NCBI RefSeq assembly: GCF_034008635.1
Contig: NZ_CP125378.1
Location: 1,974,001-2,038,000 of the forward strand
DNA from: Pseudomonas sp. P8_229
GTDB taxonomy: Bacteria > Pseudomonadota > Gammaproteobacteria > Pseudomonadales > Pseudomonadaceae
Direction of reading: 5' to 3'
Length of the DNA stretch: 64,000 nt
Each line of letters opens with the position of its first letter. Positions within the stretch are counted from its first letter, which is position 1. The notes beneath the pieces were generated by a model. The model saw only the letters and a program-made list of their open reading frames with translations. It was not told the origin of the DNA and made no database searches. This document shows, piece after piece, positions 28,746 through 37,692 of the stretch. Made by a program: the position numbers and the translations under genes.

Positions 28746-30088
28746 ACACGAGCCCACGGCAAAAAATCCTCATCGTCGACGACGAGCCGGATATCCGCGA
28801 ACTCCTGGAAATCACCTTGGGACGGATGAAACTCGACACCTTCAGCGCGCGTAATCTCGGCGAAGCCCAGGCGCTGTTGCAGCGCAATGCGTTCGACCTG
28901 TGCCTGACCGACATGCGCCTGCCGGACGGCACCGGGCTGGAGTTGGTGCAGCACATCCAGCAACGTTATCCACAACTACCGGTGGCGATGATCACCGCGT
29001 ACGGCAGCCTGGAAACCGCGATCAACGCCTTGAAGGCCGGGGCCTTCGATTTCCTCACCAAACCGGTTGATCTCACCCGCCTGCGCGAACTGGTCAACAC
29101 CGCGCTGCGCATGCCTGCCACCGGCGGCAGCGTCACGTCGATCGACCGCCGCCTGCTGGGCGACTCACCGCCGATGCGCGCTCTGCGTAAACAGATCGAC
29201 AAGCTCGCCCGCAGTCAGGCACCGATCTATATCAGCGGCGAATCCGGCAGCGGCAAAGAGCTGGTCGCGCGACTGATCCACGAACAGGGGCCGCGCAGCA
29301 GCCAGCCGTTCGTGCCGGTCAACTGCGGGGCGATTCCGTCAGAGCTGATGGAAAGCGAGTTTTTCGGCCATCGCAAGGGCAGCTTCACCGGTGCGGTAGA
29401 AGACAAACCGGGGCTGTTTCAGGCCGCGCACCGCGGCACCCTGTTTCTCGATGAAGTGGCGGACCTGCCACTGTCGATGCAAGTCAAACTTCTGCGGGCG
29501 ATCCAGGAAAAAGCTGTACGTAGCGTTGGCGGCCAACAGGAAACCGTGGTCGATGTGCGCATCCTTTGCGCCACCCACAAGGACCTGGAAGCGGAAGTCG
29601 CCACCGGGCGCTTTCGCCAGGATCTGTATTACCGGTTGAACGTGATCGAACTGCGGGTGCCGTCCCTGCGCGAACGGCGCGACGATATCGAAGTACTCGC
29701 CGCGCACATGCTCCAGCGTCTGGCCAGCGGCAGCGGTCAAGCGGCTGCCCGCCTGCACCCGCAAGCGCTTGAAGCGCTGAAAAGCTATCGCTTTCCGGGG
29801 AATGTGCGGGAACTGGAGAACGTCCTCGAACGGGCGCACACGCTGTGCGAAAACCAGGTGATCGAGGCTGAAGATTTGCGCCTGAGCGATGGGAATTGTG
29901 CAGTCGAGGGCGGCATTGCCGACCTGACGCAGATCGACAACCTTGAGGATTACCTGGAGAACGTCGAGCGCAAACTGATCCTTCAGGCGCTGGAGGAGAC
30001 TCGCTGGAACCGCACGGCGGCGGCGCAGCGGCTGAGTCTTTCGTTTCGGTCGATGCGCTACAGACTGAAGAAACTCGGCCTGGATTGA
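28742..30088 (+). CDS. pilR: Sigma-54-dependent response regulator PilR
   Basis: 448 residues from a TTG that overlaps the pilS stop (TTGA). Receiver domain (1-120) with VDDEPD, phosphorylation site in LCLTDMRLPDG and the KP pair in FLTKPVD. AAA+ domain with Walker A GESGSGKE near residue 170, the sigma-54 loop as GSFTGA (Ser instead of Ala, as I recall for PilR of P. aeruginosa) and the GGTLFLDEV-like GTLFLDEVADLP. Fis-type HTH at the end (RTAAAQRLSLSFRSMRYRLKKL). It should activate the -24/-12 pilA promoter at 11746-11760. Confidence 0.95.
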   Translation: MNTSPRQKILIVDDEPDIRELLEITLGRMKLDTFSARNLGEAQALLQRNAFDLCLTDMRLPDGTGLELVQHIQQRYPQLPVAMITAYGSLETAINALKAGAFDFLTKPVDLTRLRELVNTALRMPATGGSVTSIDRRLLGDSPPMRALRKQIDKLARSQAPIYISGESGSGKELVARLIHEQGPRSSQPFVPVNCGAIPSELMESEFFGHRKGSFTGAVEDKPGLFQAAHRGTLFLDEVADLPLSMQVKLLRAIQEKAVRSVGGQQETVVDVRILCATHKDLEAEVATGRFRQDLYYRLNVIELRVPSLRERRDDIEVLAAHMLQRLASGSGQAAARLHPQALEALKSYRFPGNVRELENVLERAHTLCENQVIEAEDLRLSDGNCAVEGGIADLTQIDNLEDYLENVERKLILQALEETRWNRTAAAQRLSLSFRSMRYRLKKLGLD

Positions 30089-30094
30089 GGGCCC

Positions 30095-30190
30095 CTTCGC
30101 GAGCAAGCCCGCCCCCACATTGGATCTGCGGTGAACACAAATTGTGTGAATAACCGAGATCAACTGTGGGAGCGGGCTTGCTCGCGAAAG
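30095..30190. repeat. REP doublet, inverted (tail-to-tail) arrangement, class B
   Basis: CGCGAGCAAGCCCGCCCCCAC then, after about 50 bases, GTGGGAGCGGGCTTGCTCGC. The halves are in the reverse order from the usual REPIN. Between the ends of pilR and thiO. Confidence 0.88.
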
Positions 30191-30220
30191 CGGCCTTCCA
30201 GCCTATAGAGAAATATCTGA

Positions 30221-31321
30221 CTAAATGCGCCCCTCTGGCGCATACGGCACCGGATCAATAATCGGCGCCCGCCCCAGCATCACATCGGCAAACAACTGAC
30301 ACGACGCCGGCGCCAGCACCAACCCGTTGCGGTAATGCCCGCAGTTCAGCCACAAGCCGTCAAAGCCCGGCACTCGCCCGATGTAAGGAATCCCTTCCGG
30401 CGACCCCGGGCGCAAACCCGCCCAATGCCCCACCACCTCGGCATCCGCCAACGCCGGCAGCAACTCGACCGCCGAAGCCTTGAGACTCTCCAGCGCCACA
30501 TCGGTCGGAGTCTTGTCGAAACCTTCATGCTCCAGCGTACTGCCGATCAGAATGTGCCCGTCGCGACGCGGAATTGCATAACGTCCCTTGGCCAGGACCA
30601 TGCTCGGCAGGAAATCCGCCGCACACTTGTAGAGGATCATCTGGCCTTTGACCGGTTCGACCGGCAGCGTCAGGCCCAGCGTCTTGAGCAGATCGCCGCT
30701 CCACGCACCGGCAGTCAGCACGACTTGATCGCCGTTGATCAGGCCCTTGGACGTCTCAACGCCAACCACCCGCCCGCCTTCACGGACAAACCCGCTGACT
30801 TCGCATTGCTCATGAAGGGTCACGTTCGGCAGGGCCAGCAATGCCGCTTTCAGCGACTTCACCAGCCGTGGGTTTCTGACGTTGGCCACATCAGCCATGT
30901 AAATCGCCCGCGAGAATCCACCACCGAGCACCGGTACCGCGTCGTGGGCCGCCGAGATATCCACAGCCCGCAGCGGACGGTGTTCCCGTTCGGCCCAGGC
31001 CAGTGCCTCGGCCTCATCATCCAGATCCAGCCAGTACAAGCCAGTGGTGTGGACTTCGGGATCAACCCCGGTATCGGCAAACAGGCGCTCGCCCAGCTGT
31101 GGATAAAAATCCTGCGACCAATGCGCCAGCGCGGTGACTGCCGGGCTGTAGCGCCACGGGTACAGCGGCGAAACGATGCCACCACCGGCCCAGGACGATT
31201 CCTGGCCGAGGTTCGAGCGATCCAGCAGCACCACGCTGCGCACGTCGGAGGCGAGGTTGTAGGCGGTCAACAGGCCAATCACCCCGCCACCGACAATCAC
31301 CACTTGCTGTTGCCTGGTCAT
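30221..31321 (-). CDS. thiO: Glycine oxidase ThiO (FAD-dependent)
   Basis: A 366-residue cytoplasmic flavoprotein of the D-amino-acid oxidase family. FAD motif VVIVGGGVIGLLTAYNLA at residue 7, then SSWAGGGIVSPLYPWRY near residue 42, and a C-terminal YIGRVPGFDGLWLNCGHYRNG flavin contact. ThiO oxidises glycine to iminoacetate, the precursor of the thiazole ring of thiamine. It is convergent with pilR and follows pilE on the same strand after 57 bases; no thiamine gene is adjacent. Confidence 0.92.
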   Translation of the reverse strand: MTRQQQVVIVGGGVIGLLTAYNLASDVRSVVLLDRSNLGQESSWAGGGIVSPLYPWRYSPAVTALAHWSQDFYPQLGERLFADTGVDPEVHTTGLYWLDLDDEAEALAWAEREHRPLRAVDISAAHDAVPVLGGGFSRAIYMADVANVRNPRLVKSLKAALLALPNVTLHEQCEVSGFVREGGRVVGVETSKGLINGDQVVLTAGAWSGDLLKTLGLTLPVEPVKGQMILYKCAADFLPSMVLAKGRYAIPRRDGHILIGSTLEHEGFDKTPTDVALESLKASAVELLPALADAEVVGHWAGLRPGSPEGIPYIGRVPGFDGLWLNCGHYRNGLVLAPASCQLFADVMLGRAPIIDPVPYAPEGRI

Positions 31322-31336
31322 GTTTGATCCAACCGT

Positions 31337-31363
31337 AAAAAAGACAGTGGGCGCAAAAGGCGC
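31337..31363 (-). terminator. Possible weak terminator after pilE
   Basis: GGCGC-CTTTT-GCGCC on the minus strand, then 11 bases ending in a T-run. The stem is only five base pairs and thiO follows closely, so read-through is likely. Confidence 0.35.
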
Positions 31364-31378
31364 CTTGAAGAAAGTACC

Positions 31379-31780
31379 TCAGCGGCCCCAGCAATCCTTG
31401 GTGGTCAGCCCGGTGGTAGCGTTGTTCATGCTTCTGACGCCGGTGTTGGTCAGGGTGAAGTCCCCGCACTTGTCGGTGGCCATGGACGTGCCCGTCTTGC
31501 GGGTCGCGGTCAGCACAAAGGTCTGGTCAGCAATGGTCGGGGTGAGGGTGTAGAAGTCATTGCCCGTGCTCAGACCGGTGATACCGGTGTAGACATTGTT
31601 CTTGGTGTAGAAACGCTCGAGGCTCTGCGCCTGCTCCGAGAGCAGTGAGACCACCTCGGCGCGACGGCCCTTTTTCAGGTATTCGGTGTAGCTCGGTGCA
31701 GCGATGGTGATGATGATCCCGATGATCGCAATCACGATCATGATTTCGATCAAGGTGAAGCCTCGGTTGAATCTGCGCAT
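31379..31780 (-). CDS. pilE: Type IV minor pilin PilE
   Basis: A 133-residue minor pilin with leader MRRFNRG, cleavage after Gly7, and FTLIE at the mature start (Glu5 present), followed by the assembly helix IMIVIAIIGIIITIA. Two C-terminal cysteines (DKCGDF and KDCWG) should form a disulfide-bonded loop. PilE belongs to the minor-pilin set that primes pilus assembly with PilVWX, FimU and PilY1. It is last in its operon, 15 bases from pilY1; no pilY2 lies between them. Confidence 0.93.
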   Translation of the reverse strand: MRRFNRGFTLIEIMIVIAIIGIIITIAAPSYTEYLKKGRRAEVVSLLSEQAQSLERFYTKNNVYTGITGLSTGNDFYTLTPTIADQTFVLTATRKTGTSMATDKCGDFTLTNTGVRSMNNATTGLTTKDCWGR

Positions 31781-31795
31781 GCCTCAAACTCTCAC

Positions 31796-34700
31796 TTACT
31801 GTATTTGTCGCCACATGATACGACGGCTGCCACCGCCGCCCTTTTCCTTGATTATCGTGAGCTTTCCACTGGTGTCATTCACTCCCTTTTCCGTACCAGT
31901 TGGGGTTATAAATGACAAGCTCGGAATGCCGTCAATGAAACTCACGCCGCTGGAGATTGAGTCATTGTTGTCGACCAAACTATCGCCACCAGTATCAATC
32001 ACCGCATAGTTGAGCATCTTACCGCTGAACGCCTCGAGTTCGACCAACTTGCCCGTACCAAAACTCGCACAAGGATCGGTGGTATCGACAATGGCCGTGG
32101 TGAAGACGATACGGCCAAGCACGATATTCGCTTGATTGATCACCCGTTCGCCGGTCAACACGTTGTTGTACACCAATGGCAGGAACCAGCCCTTCTCCCC
32201 CGGATATGTCGTGTCATTTTGCGTCGTGGTCAGAAACTGCCCGGAGCTGCCTGAAAATGATCCGGTAATCGCCTGCGCCTGCAAACTGCTGACAGTGATG
32301 TTTCCGGAGCCGCCATCGGCATCCCATACCGAATAGAACGCCTGCAAATCCTTGTTGGTCTTGTCGGCCGTTTCATTGAATTTGCCAGTGCCGACAAAGA
32401 TCTGTTTGCCGCCCAATGCGTTATCCGCCAGCAGCGGCTGCGCGGTAATCGGCTGTGTCGCCCCGCCCGCCGTGGTGAACAGTGGTTTACCGGAAAACGC
32501 CACGCCCCAGCTGTCCGTCGATGTCGCGCTCAGATCAAATTTCCACAGGCGCCCTTTCAAATCACCGCCATAAGCGGCCTGGACGACATTTGAAGAGTTG
32601 ACCTTGAGTTTTACCGAGGACAATCCGTTAGTGGTTTCCGTGCTGTCGATGACGATTTTCTTGATCAGCGAACCATCGCGCACATCCAGCACATACATCG
32701 CGGCCACACCGGAGTTGCTGCCGTAACCATTCGAGATGAACGCCGCCCAACGACCATCGGCCAAGCGTGCCACTTCCGGGCGGGCATAAGCGTAACCCAG
32801 ATCATTAAATACATTGGCGGTGTTGGCCGTGGTCGGCGCGCTGACCTCCCACAACGCCTTGATCACATTACCCGCAGAAGCATCAAACAGCTGCAGCCCG
32901 TAGAACGTTTTACCCCCGGCACCGACGCCACCAATGGCCAGGGTTTTCCAGGCCGCGCCGGACTGCGCGTCGAACACCCCGACCTGACCGTCGACGAGAA
33001 ACTTGTGGCTGACACCGTTGATATAGGTCGGATCAGCAATCAGCCGTAGCGATGGCAACACACTGGATGGCATGTAGGCATAGCGTCGGGTGCCGTTGGC
33101 CGAGTTGATGACGTTGACGAAACCGTCGTTGGCATTCACCACCAGGCTGGAGTTCATGTTGGCAGCTTTGGTGGTCAGGTATGAGGTGTAAGTGGTGTCG
33201 CCGGACAAGTCAGCAGCGGTCTTGTCCGTGGGGGCCGCCAGCACCAACGGCGAGTTGATGATGTCACCGAGCAACACACTGCGAACCTTTAGCCCGGTTT
33301 TGTTGGTGCCTTTGCTCCACTCCACCAGGTCATTGCCGGTAATACCCGTGGGCAGACTCTGGCTGAGCGTCGCCTGCTGCGCAGGGGAAAAGTTGCCGTA
33401 AGCCAGCGTCACGGCGGCGCTGCTCGTGGTGTTCCATGATTGATACGTCGGCGCCGTCGCCCCCGGCACGATGGTTGTGTCAGTCGTCCAGAGTGCGGTC
33501 GAAGTATTCACAACCCCGGCCGACGTAAAACCGAAAGACTTGATGGTGCCTCGCCAATCCTTGGGATCATAAGTGGTTTGGTAAAAACTGCTGCCACTGG
33601 TGAGCGTGCCGACGCTGGCAACAGCTGCGCCGCCGGAACCGGCCTTGGAAGTGATATCACTCAACGCCGACGACAACGCGGCGTTGAGGCCGGTGCTGTC
33701 AGTCGCCTGGTAATACCTGCCCTGTCCGTAACTGGCCGCGTCCGACAGCATGTCGTTATCGGCGGTGAAGCCCACGGTATAGGTGTTCATATTCTGCTTG
33801 GGAAAATCCACCGCGTTCCAGCTCTTGCCTGCCGCGTCAGCACCAGTTGAGCGCATATCGATATCGAAGGCGAACTTGGCGATGTCATCCAGATACAACG
33901 TGTCGCCTTCTTTGTCGCCAAAGAGGTTGTTACCGTCATTGCTGACACCGTCCCAGTTCGGTAACCGGCTGCCGCCCAATGGGTCGTTGCTCGGAAAGGT
34001 TCGGTCGAAAGTCGGCAAGCCGTCGGTTATTACCACGCCATAGTTTTTCTGGCAGCGGTACTGGATCGGACTGGTGTAGGTCGCGGGCGTGCTGTTGTAG
34101 TACGGCGCCATGCCGCGCATGTAGCGGGTGATTTCATAGTAGGTTTCTGCCAACGGCGTGTTGGCCACGGCACTCAAACCATTGATCGATGAGATCAGCG
34201 CGTTGTAGTTGGTGTCTGCCTGCGCCTGCGTGACGCTCCCGGACACCGGCGCCAAGTCGCTGATCGAGCGGGCGATATAACCGCCATTACCAGAATCGTT
34301 GTTGGTGACCGGGTTGAAAGTCGACAGGCCAATACGCAAAGTGCGATTGCTGGTGACCAGCGCCGTCGACACGTTACGCGCGACGTTGATTCGGTAGTCG
34401 TTGGGAATCGCCCCTGTGGTGAAATCGCGCGTGCCATTGTTGATGGCCAGACTGACGACGTAGGAAATGTAATCGCCTGTATATCGCGTGTTGCCACCAC
34501 CCACAGGGTCCGGCAGTTTCAGACACAGTGGCGCGACACTGTTGTTGTAAAACGCGTACGCGCCACCCGAACACCCGGAGGTCGGAAGGCTTGATAAAAA
34601 CACAGGATCGCCAGTGATCGTTGGCGCGTTCAGAGAGGTGCATAACCCGAGAAACGCGTTGCACTGCCGCGCCGGCGTGCGATCAGCCGTCGGGTCGAAT

Positions 34701-34885
34701 CCAGCCGCATAAATGATGCTGTTCATGCTCCCTGAGTCGTCGATCAGCAGCATGACGTTGGGCGGCACCGCCGCCGCACTCAACAGCGGCGAATCAGACG
34801 GCGTAAATGCATAGGCCGGCGACGCCAGATACAAGCTCAGCAACATGCCGAGCAATAGCAATCCACACCGCTCAATACTTCGCAT
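31796..34885 (-). CDS. pilY1: Type IV pilus tip adhesin / biogenesis factor PilY1
   Basis: 1,029 residues from the ATG at 34885; signal peptide MRSIERCG...PAYA, cleavage near residue 26. A von Willebrand A region follows, with MIDAS DDSGSMNS near residue 50. The C-terminal half is the PilY1 beta-propeller (YAYARPEVARL, FISNGYGSNSG, GGDLKGRLWKFDL). PilY1 sits at the pilus tip with the minor pilins and acts in adhesion and surface sensing. The calcium loop before GGDLKG, normally rich in Asp, reads NSSNVVQ here (residues about 755-780) and lacks the acidic ligands. The gene overlaps pilX by 14 bases. Confidence 0.95.
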   Translation of the reverse strand: MRSIERCGLLLLGMLLSLYLASPAYAFTPSDSPLLSAAAVPPNVMLLIDDSGSMNSIIYAAGFDPTADRTPARQCNAFLGLCTSLNAPTITGDPVFLSSLPTSGCSGGAYAFYNNSVAPLCLKLPDPVGGGNTRYTGDYISYVVSLAINNGTRDFTTGAIPNDYRINVARNVSTALVTSNRTLRIGLSTFNPVTNNDSGNGGYIARSISDLAPVSGSVTQAQADTNYNALISSINGLSAVANTPLAETYYEITRYMRGMAPYYNSTPATYTSPIQYRCQKNYGVVITDGLPTFDRTFPSNDPLGGSRLPNWDGVSNDGNNLFGDKEGDTLYLDDIAKFAFDIDMRSTGADAAGKSWNAVDFPKQNMNTYTVGFTADNDMLSDAASYGQGRYYQATDSTGLNAALSSALSDITSKAGSGGAAVASVGTLTSGSSFYQTTYDPKDWRGTIKSFGFTSAGVVNTSTALWTTDTTIVPGATAPTYQSWNTTSSAAVTLAYGNFSPAQQATLSQSLPTGITGNDLVEWSKGTNKTGLKVRSVLLGDIINSPLVLAAPTDKTAADLSGDTTYTSYLTTKAANMNSSLVVNANDGFVNVINSANGTRRYAYMPSSVLPSLRLIADPTYINGVSHKFLVDGQVGVFDAQSGAAWKTLAIGGVGAGGKTFYGLQLFDASAGNVIKALWEVSAPTTANTANVFNDLGYAYARPEVARLADGRWAAFISNGYGSNSGVAAMYVLDVRDGSLIKKIVIDSTETTNGLSSVKLKVNSSNVVQAAYGGDLKGRLWKFDLSATSTDSWGVAFSGKPLFTTAGGATQPITAQPLLADNALGGKQIFVGTGKFNETADKTNKDLQAFYSVWDADGGSGNITVSSLQAQAITGSFSGSSGQFLTTTQNDTTYPGEKGWFLPLVYNNVLTGERVINQANIVLGRIVFTTAIVDTTDPCASFGTGKLVELEAFSGKMLNYAVIDTGGDSLVDNNDSISSGVSFIDGIPSLSFITPTGTEKGVNDTSGKLTIIKEKGGGGSRRIMWRQIQ

Positions 34886-35351
34886 AGACACTCTCCACAA
34901 CGCTACGCGAAGTGCCGGCGATGCCGACGGCAGTGACTCGATACAACGTCGCCGAGGTGTTACTGGGTACATTCACAGCCGTGAGTGTGGTGCCAATGTT
35001 CTGCACGCCATAGAAACCATTACCGGTCGCAATCCAGGTCACACCCGAGGTTGAGTTGAGCCCCGCCGCACTGACCACCGATGACTCCGCAGGCGGTGCG
35101 CATTGCGTGGTACCGCTGCAAACCGCGAGGGTGTAGCTGTCGAGTTGCACCGCACTCTCCCCCACCCGCAACGCCGCCTCGGCAGTCTGAAACGACTGAT
35201 TGCGCAGGCTGACACTGCCGGCCATTTTTTCCTGCAGGTTGGCACTCTGCATCGATGACAGTCCAACCAGTGTCAGCAACAACAGGAACACGAGACTGAC
35301 CAGCAGCACCATGCCACGCTGGGTTTGCCTCTGGTGCAAAGAAACCCTCAT
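34872..35351 (-). CDS. pilX: Type IV minor pilin PilX
   Basis: 159 residues from the ATG at 35351, which has GAGGG at ribosome-site distance; a GTG at 35366 that overlaps the pilW stop is an alternative. Leader MRVSLHQRQTQRG is cleaved after Gly13. The mature end MVLLVSLVFLLLLTLVG lacks Glu5, as expected for the PilX/GspK-like tip pilin. The conserved MQSANLQEKMAG and NQSFQTAEAALR segments are typical. Its 3' end overlaps pilY1. Confidence 0.9.
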   Translation of the reverse strand: MRVSLHQRQTQRGMVLLVSLVFLLLLTLVGLSSMQSANLQEKMAGSVSLRNQSFQTAEAALRVGESAVQLDSYTLAVCSGTTQCAPPAESSVVSAAGLNSTSGVTWIATGNGFYGVQNIGTTLTAVNVPSNTSATLYRVTAVGIAGTSRSVVESVYAKY

Positions 35352-35362
35352 CGTCCCGGCCC

Positions 35363-36076
35363 TCACTGCAAGCGGTTGCGCAACGCGGCAACCACGTTGA
35401 AGGTTTGATTGGCCACCCGGTTGTTCGGGTCGGTGAGGGTCAGGCTCAGGCGCACACTGCGGATACGCGCCGGATCGCTGGGGTTGCTGCTGTAAGAGGA
35501 CGCCGCAACATCGGTGGCGGACGTGGCCAGACCGAACATGACGGTGAACGCACTGACGTTGCTCACCAACACTTGTTGGGTCGGCGTGCCGCTGCCGGTG
35601 CCCATGAGGATCTGGTTATTGCTGAAGCTGTAGAGCAAACGGCGGATCGGAAAGGCGATCTGCCCGCTAGCGGCGGCCCGCAACCCAGTATAGGCCGTGG
35701 CGCTGTTACGGCAATCGGAGACCACCGTCCAGGTTGGTGTGCCGCCATTGCCGCCGACATCGGCGGTGACCAGGGTCAGCTTGAGGTTGCTGTTGTCCCA
35801 ACTGATCGGGATGATCTGCGCCGCATTGAAATCCCCCGCAGAACTCGCGTCCATAATGGTGCCAAGGCAGCCGAACATGCCGACCATGCGCAGTTCCTGA
35901 ATCATCTTGCTCAGCACAAAACGCGCGTCTTCCTGCATCGCTGCCGCCGTGTTCTGGCTGACGTAGGTGTTTTTCGCGGCGAGGAACGTCTGCACCACCC
36001 CCAGTACGATGATCAGCCCGAGCGCCAGGGCGATGAGCATTTCGATCAGGCCGAAACCACGCTGGTAGTGCTTCAT
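35363..36076 (-). CDS. pilW: Type IV minor pilin PilW
   Basis: A 237-residue minor pilin (GspJ-like). Leader MKHYQRG, cleavage after Gly7, then FGLIE with Glu5 and the hydrophobic helix MLIALALGLIIVLGVVQTFLA. The globular part has two cysteines (MFGCLG and SDCRNS). It is part of the tip-priming complex. The ATG overlaps the pilV stop (ATGA), so the operon is translationally coupled here. Confidence 0.92.
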   Translation of the reverse strand: MKHYQRGFGLIEMLIALALGLIIVLGVVQTFLAAKNTYVSQNTAAAMQEDARFVLSKMIQELRMVGMFGCLGTIMDASSAGDFNAAQIIPISWDNSNLKLTLVTADVGGNGGTPTWTVVSDCRNSATAYTGLRAAASGQIAFPIRRLLYSFSNNQILMGTGSGTPTQQVLVSNVSAFTVMFGLATSATDVAASSYSSNPSDPARIRSVRLSLTLTDPNNRVANQTFNVVAALRNRLQ

Positions 36077-36522
36077 GGCGTGGCCACCGGATCGACCGTG
36101 GCGCGGCTGGTCAGGACGAAGCTGCGCGTGGTGCCGGTGGCGTTCGCGGCCCGTGAGTCATTCCAGTTGATGGTGATGGTGTACACCCGCTGATTTAGGG
36201 TGATGGTGCCCGTGGCGGTCGGCCCACCGAAATTGACGATGTTGGTGGTGAAATCGTAGAGATCCTGATCGCGGGCGACACTGAGGTTGCCCGAGGTCGG
36301 CGGCGTCACCGTGTAGTCGGCGGCGGCGTTGGCCCGGATGCGGTCCATCATGTCGTAGGCGATGAAACTCGCCTGGCTGGTCATCCGCGAACTGTCGGTG
36401 TACTTCAGCGCATTGAGCTGGACAGCTGCCGCGCCCAATATGCCGACTGTCAAGATCAGCAGCGCGACCAGCACTTCGATCAGCGACATGCCCTCCTGTG
36501 TCTGTGTGCTCCCTGCCCTCAT
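36073..36522 (-). CDS. pilV: Type IV minor pilin PilV
   Basis: 149 residues from the ATG at 36522; the longer open frame upstream belongs to fimU in another frame. Leader MRAGSTQTQEG, cleavage after Gly11, then MSLIE with Glu5 and helix VLVALLILTVGILGAAAVQL. GspI-like minor pilin of the tip complex. Its ATG overlaps the fimU stop and its stop overlaps the pilW start, both as ATGA. Confidence 0.92.
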   Translation of the reverse strand: MRAGSTQTQEGMSLIEVLVALLILTVGILGAAAVQLNALKYTDSSRMTSQASFIAYDMMDRIRANAAADYTVTPPTSGNLSVARDQDLYDFTTNIVNFGGPTATGTITLNQRVYTITINWNDSRAANATGTTRSFVLTSRATVDPVATP

Positions 36523-36992
36523 CCGCAACTTCCACCCAATTGAATTCGTCCGTTCAGACACACGTTCAGCGTCCTGCTTTGTGTTCCCAGCACGTAACTG
36601 ATGACCACCGCCGTCGACGGCGCCGCCAGACCGCCCAGATTGTTGAAATCCAGTGCAGTCACTCCTGAGGGTAGCGTCAGAGTCGCGCCGCTGCTCATCG
36701 CTGGAACAACCCGCAATACATTGGCCGGGGTGCCAGTACTGTCGTAGACCGACAACTCGCCGGTCCACACGCTGCCACCGGCACTCGGCCGCAGCCGCGT
36801 GGTCACACCGCGATCGATCGCTTCCAGCCGCGCATAATTGATGGCCCGTTGCAGGTCGCCCATTTCAGTGTCGGCCTTGCTGCTCTGGATCGAGCGGGTG
36901 AACCCCGGCACCGCCAGGGTGATGAGGATCACCAACACGGCGACCGCGGCCAACAACTCGGGCAGCGTGAAACCTTTTGTACGATGATCCAT
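36519..36992 (-). CDS. fimU: Type IV minor pilin FimU (GspH/FimT family)
   Basis: 157 residues from the ATG at 36992, which has GGAGGG seven bases upstream; the open frame to 37220 lacks homology. Leader MDHRTKG, cleavage after Gly7, then FTLPE with Glu5. GspH-like domain with two C-terminal cysteines (LNVCLNG and GSCG). FimU links the tip minor pilins to PilA. It is the first gene of fimU-pilVWXY1E; the 130 bases to the divergent fimT must carry both promoters, which I cannot place. Confidence 0.9.
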   Translation of the reverse strand: MDHRTKGFTLPELLAAVAVLVILITLAVPGFTRSIQSSKADTEMGDLQRAINYARLEAIDRGVTTRLRPSAGGSVWTGELSVYDSTGTPANVLRVVPAMSSGATLTLPSGVTALDFNNLGGLAAPSTAVVISYVLGTQSRTLNVCLNGRIQLGGSCG

Positions 36993-37122
36993 CGATGCCC
37001 TCCGTTGCCGTCGGCTATACCTGCCTCTACAAACTAGAACATTCAACCGGCCCGCGTCGGTTGATTTGCCCTGCCCGGCGCAAGGATTGCGTCTGACCTC
37101 ATGCTTCAGGGAGGAAGTGTTC

Positions 37123-37692
37123 ATGCCGCAACAGGGTTTCAGTCTGATTGAATTGCTTATGGGACTGGCGATTGGCGCGATTGTTCTGGCGCTGGTCAGT
37201 CCGGCGTTTGCCGCCTTCACTGAATCAACTCATCGCGACCAGGCGGCCCAGTCGTTGCTCGACGGCATTCGCAATGCCCGCACGCAAGCCATCACACGCA
37301 ATCAAAGCGTGGTGATCCACGGCATCAACGGCGACTGGAGTCAGGGCTGGCGGATCATTCTGGACATCAGCGGCAAAGGGCCACTGGACAGCAGCAATCC
37401 ACTGCTACAGGAGCAGGCGAGTGCTGCGCGGATACCGATTGTCGGTAATTGGGCGGTCAGTCGTTACGTGCGATTCAGCGGTCTGGGGCAACCGCTGATG
37501 CCCGGGCGGGCGTTTCAGGCAGGGACGTTACATCTATGTTCGGCACACGAGCCGGTCAGCCAGTTGCAGGTAGTGCTGGCGGCGACCGGTCGGGTGCGCC
37601 TGACCCGGAAAAAAACCGCGCAGGCGCTGTGCGAGAAAGCGAAAAGCGTTAAATCGAGCGGACGCGCAGCTCTTTCGGCATCGAGAACGTGA
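37123..37692 (+). CDS. fimT: FimT-like minor pseudopilin with GRxR motif
   Basis: 189 residues from the ATG at 37123, with GGGAGG seven bases upstream. Leader MPQQG, cleavage after Gly5, then FSLIE with Glu5 and an assembly helix. GspH/FimT globular domain follows. GRVR at residues 156-159 fits the C-terminal GRxR motif through which FimT binds DNA in natural transformation of Legionella. It is followed by a very basic tail, [19 protein letters not shown]. The last 44 bases overlap the 3' end of ispH on the other strand, so the tail may be a recent read-through of a lost stop. Divergent from fimU. Confidence 0.85.
   Translation: MPQQGFSLIELLMGLAIGAIVLALVSPAFAAFTESTHRDQAAQSLLDGIRNARTQAITRNQSVVIHGINGDWSQGWRIILDISGKGPLDSSNPLLQEQASAARIPIVGNWAVSRYVRFSGLGQPLMPGRAFQAGTLHLCSAHEPVSQLQVVLAATGRVRLTRKKTAQALCEKAKSVKSSGRAALSASRT

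Noticed and set aside
29362..29400. GSFTGA instead of GAFTGA in the sigma-54 contact loop of PilR
   Set aside because: As I recall, PilR of P. aeruginosa also has Ser here, so it is a family trait and not an oddity of this strain.
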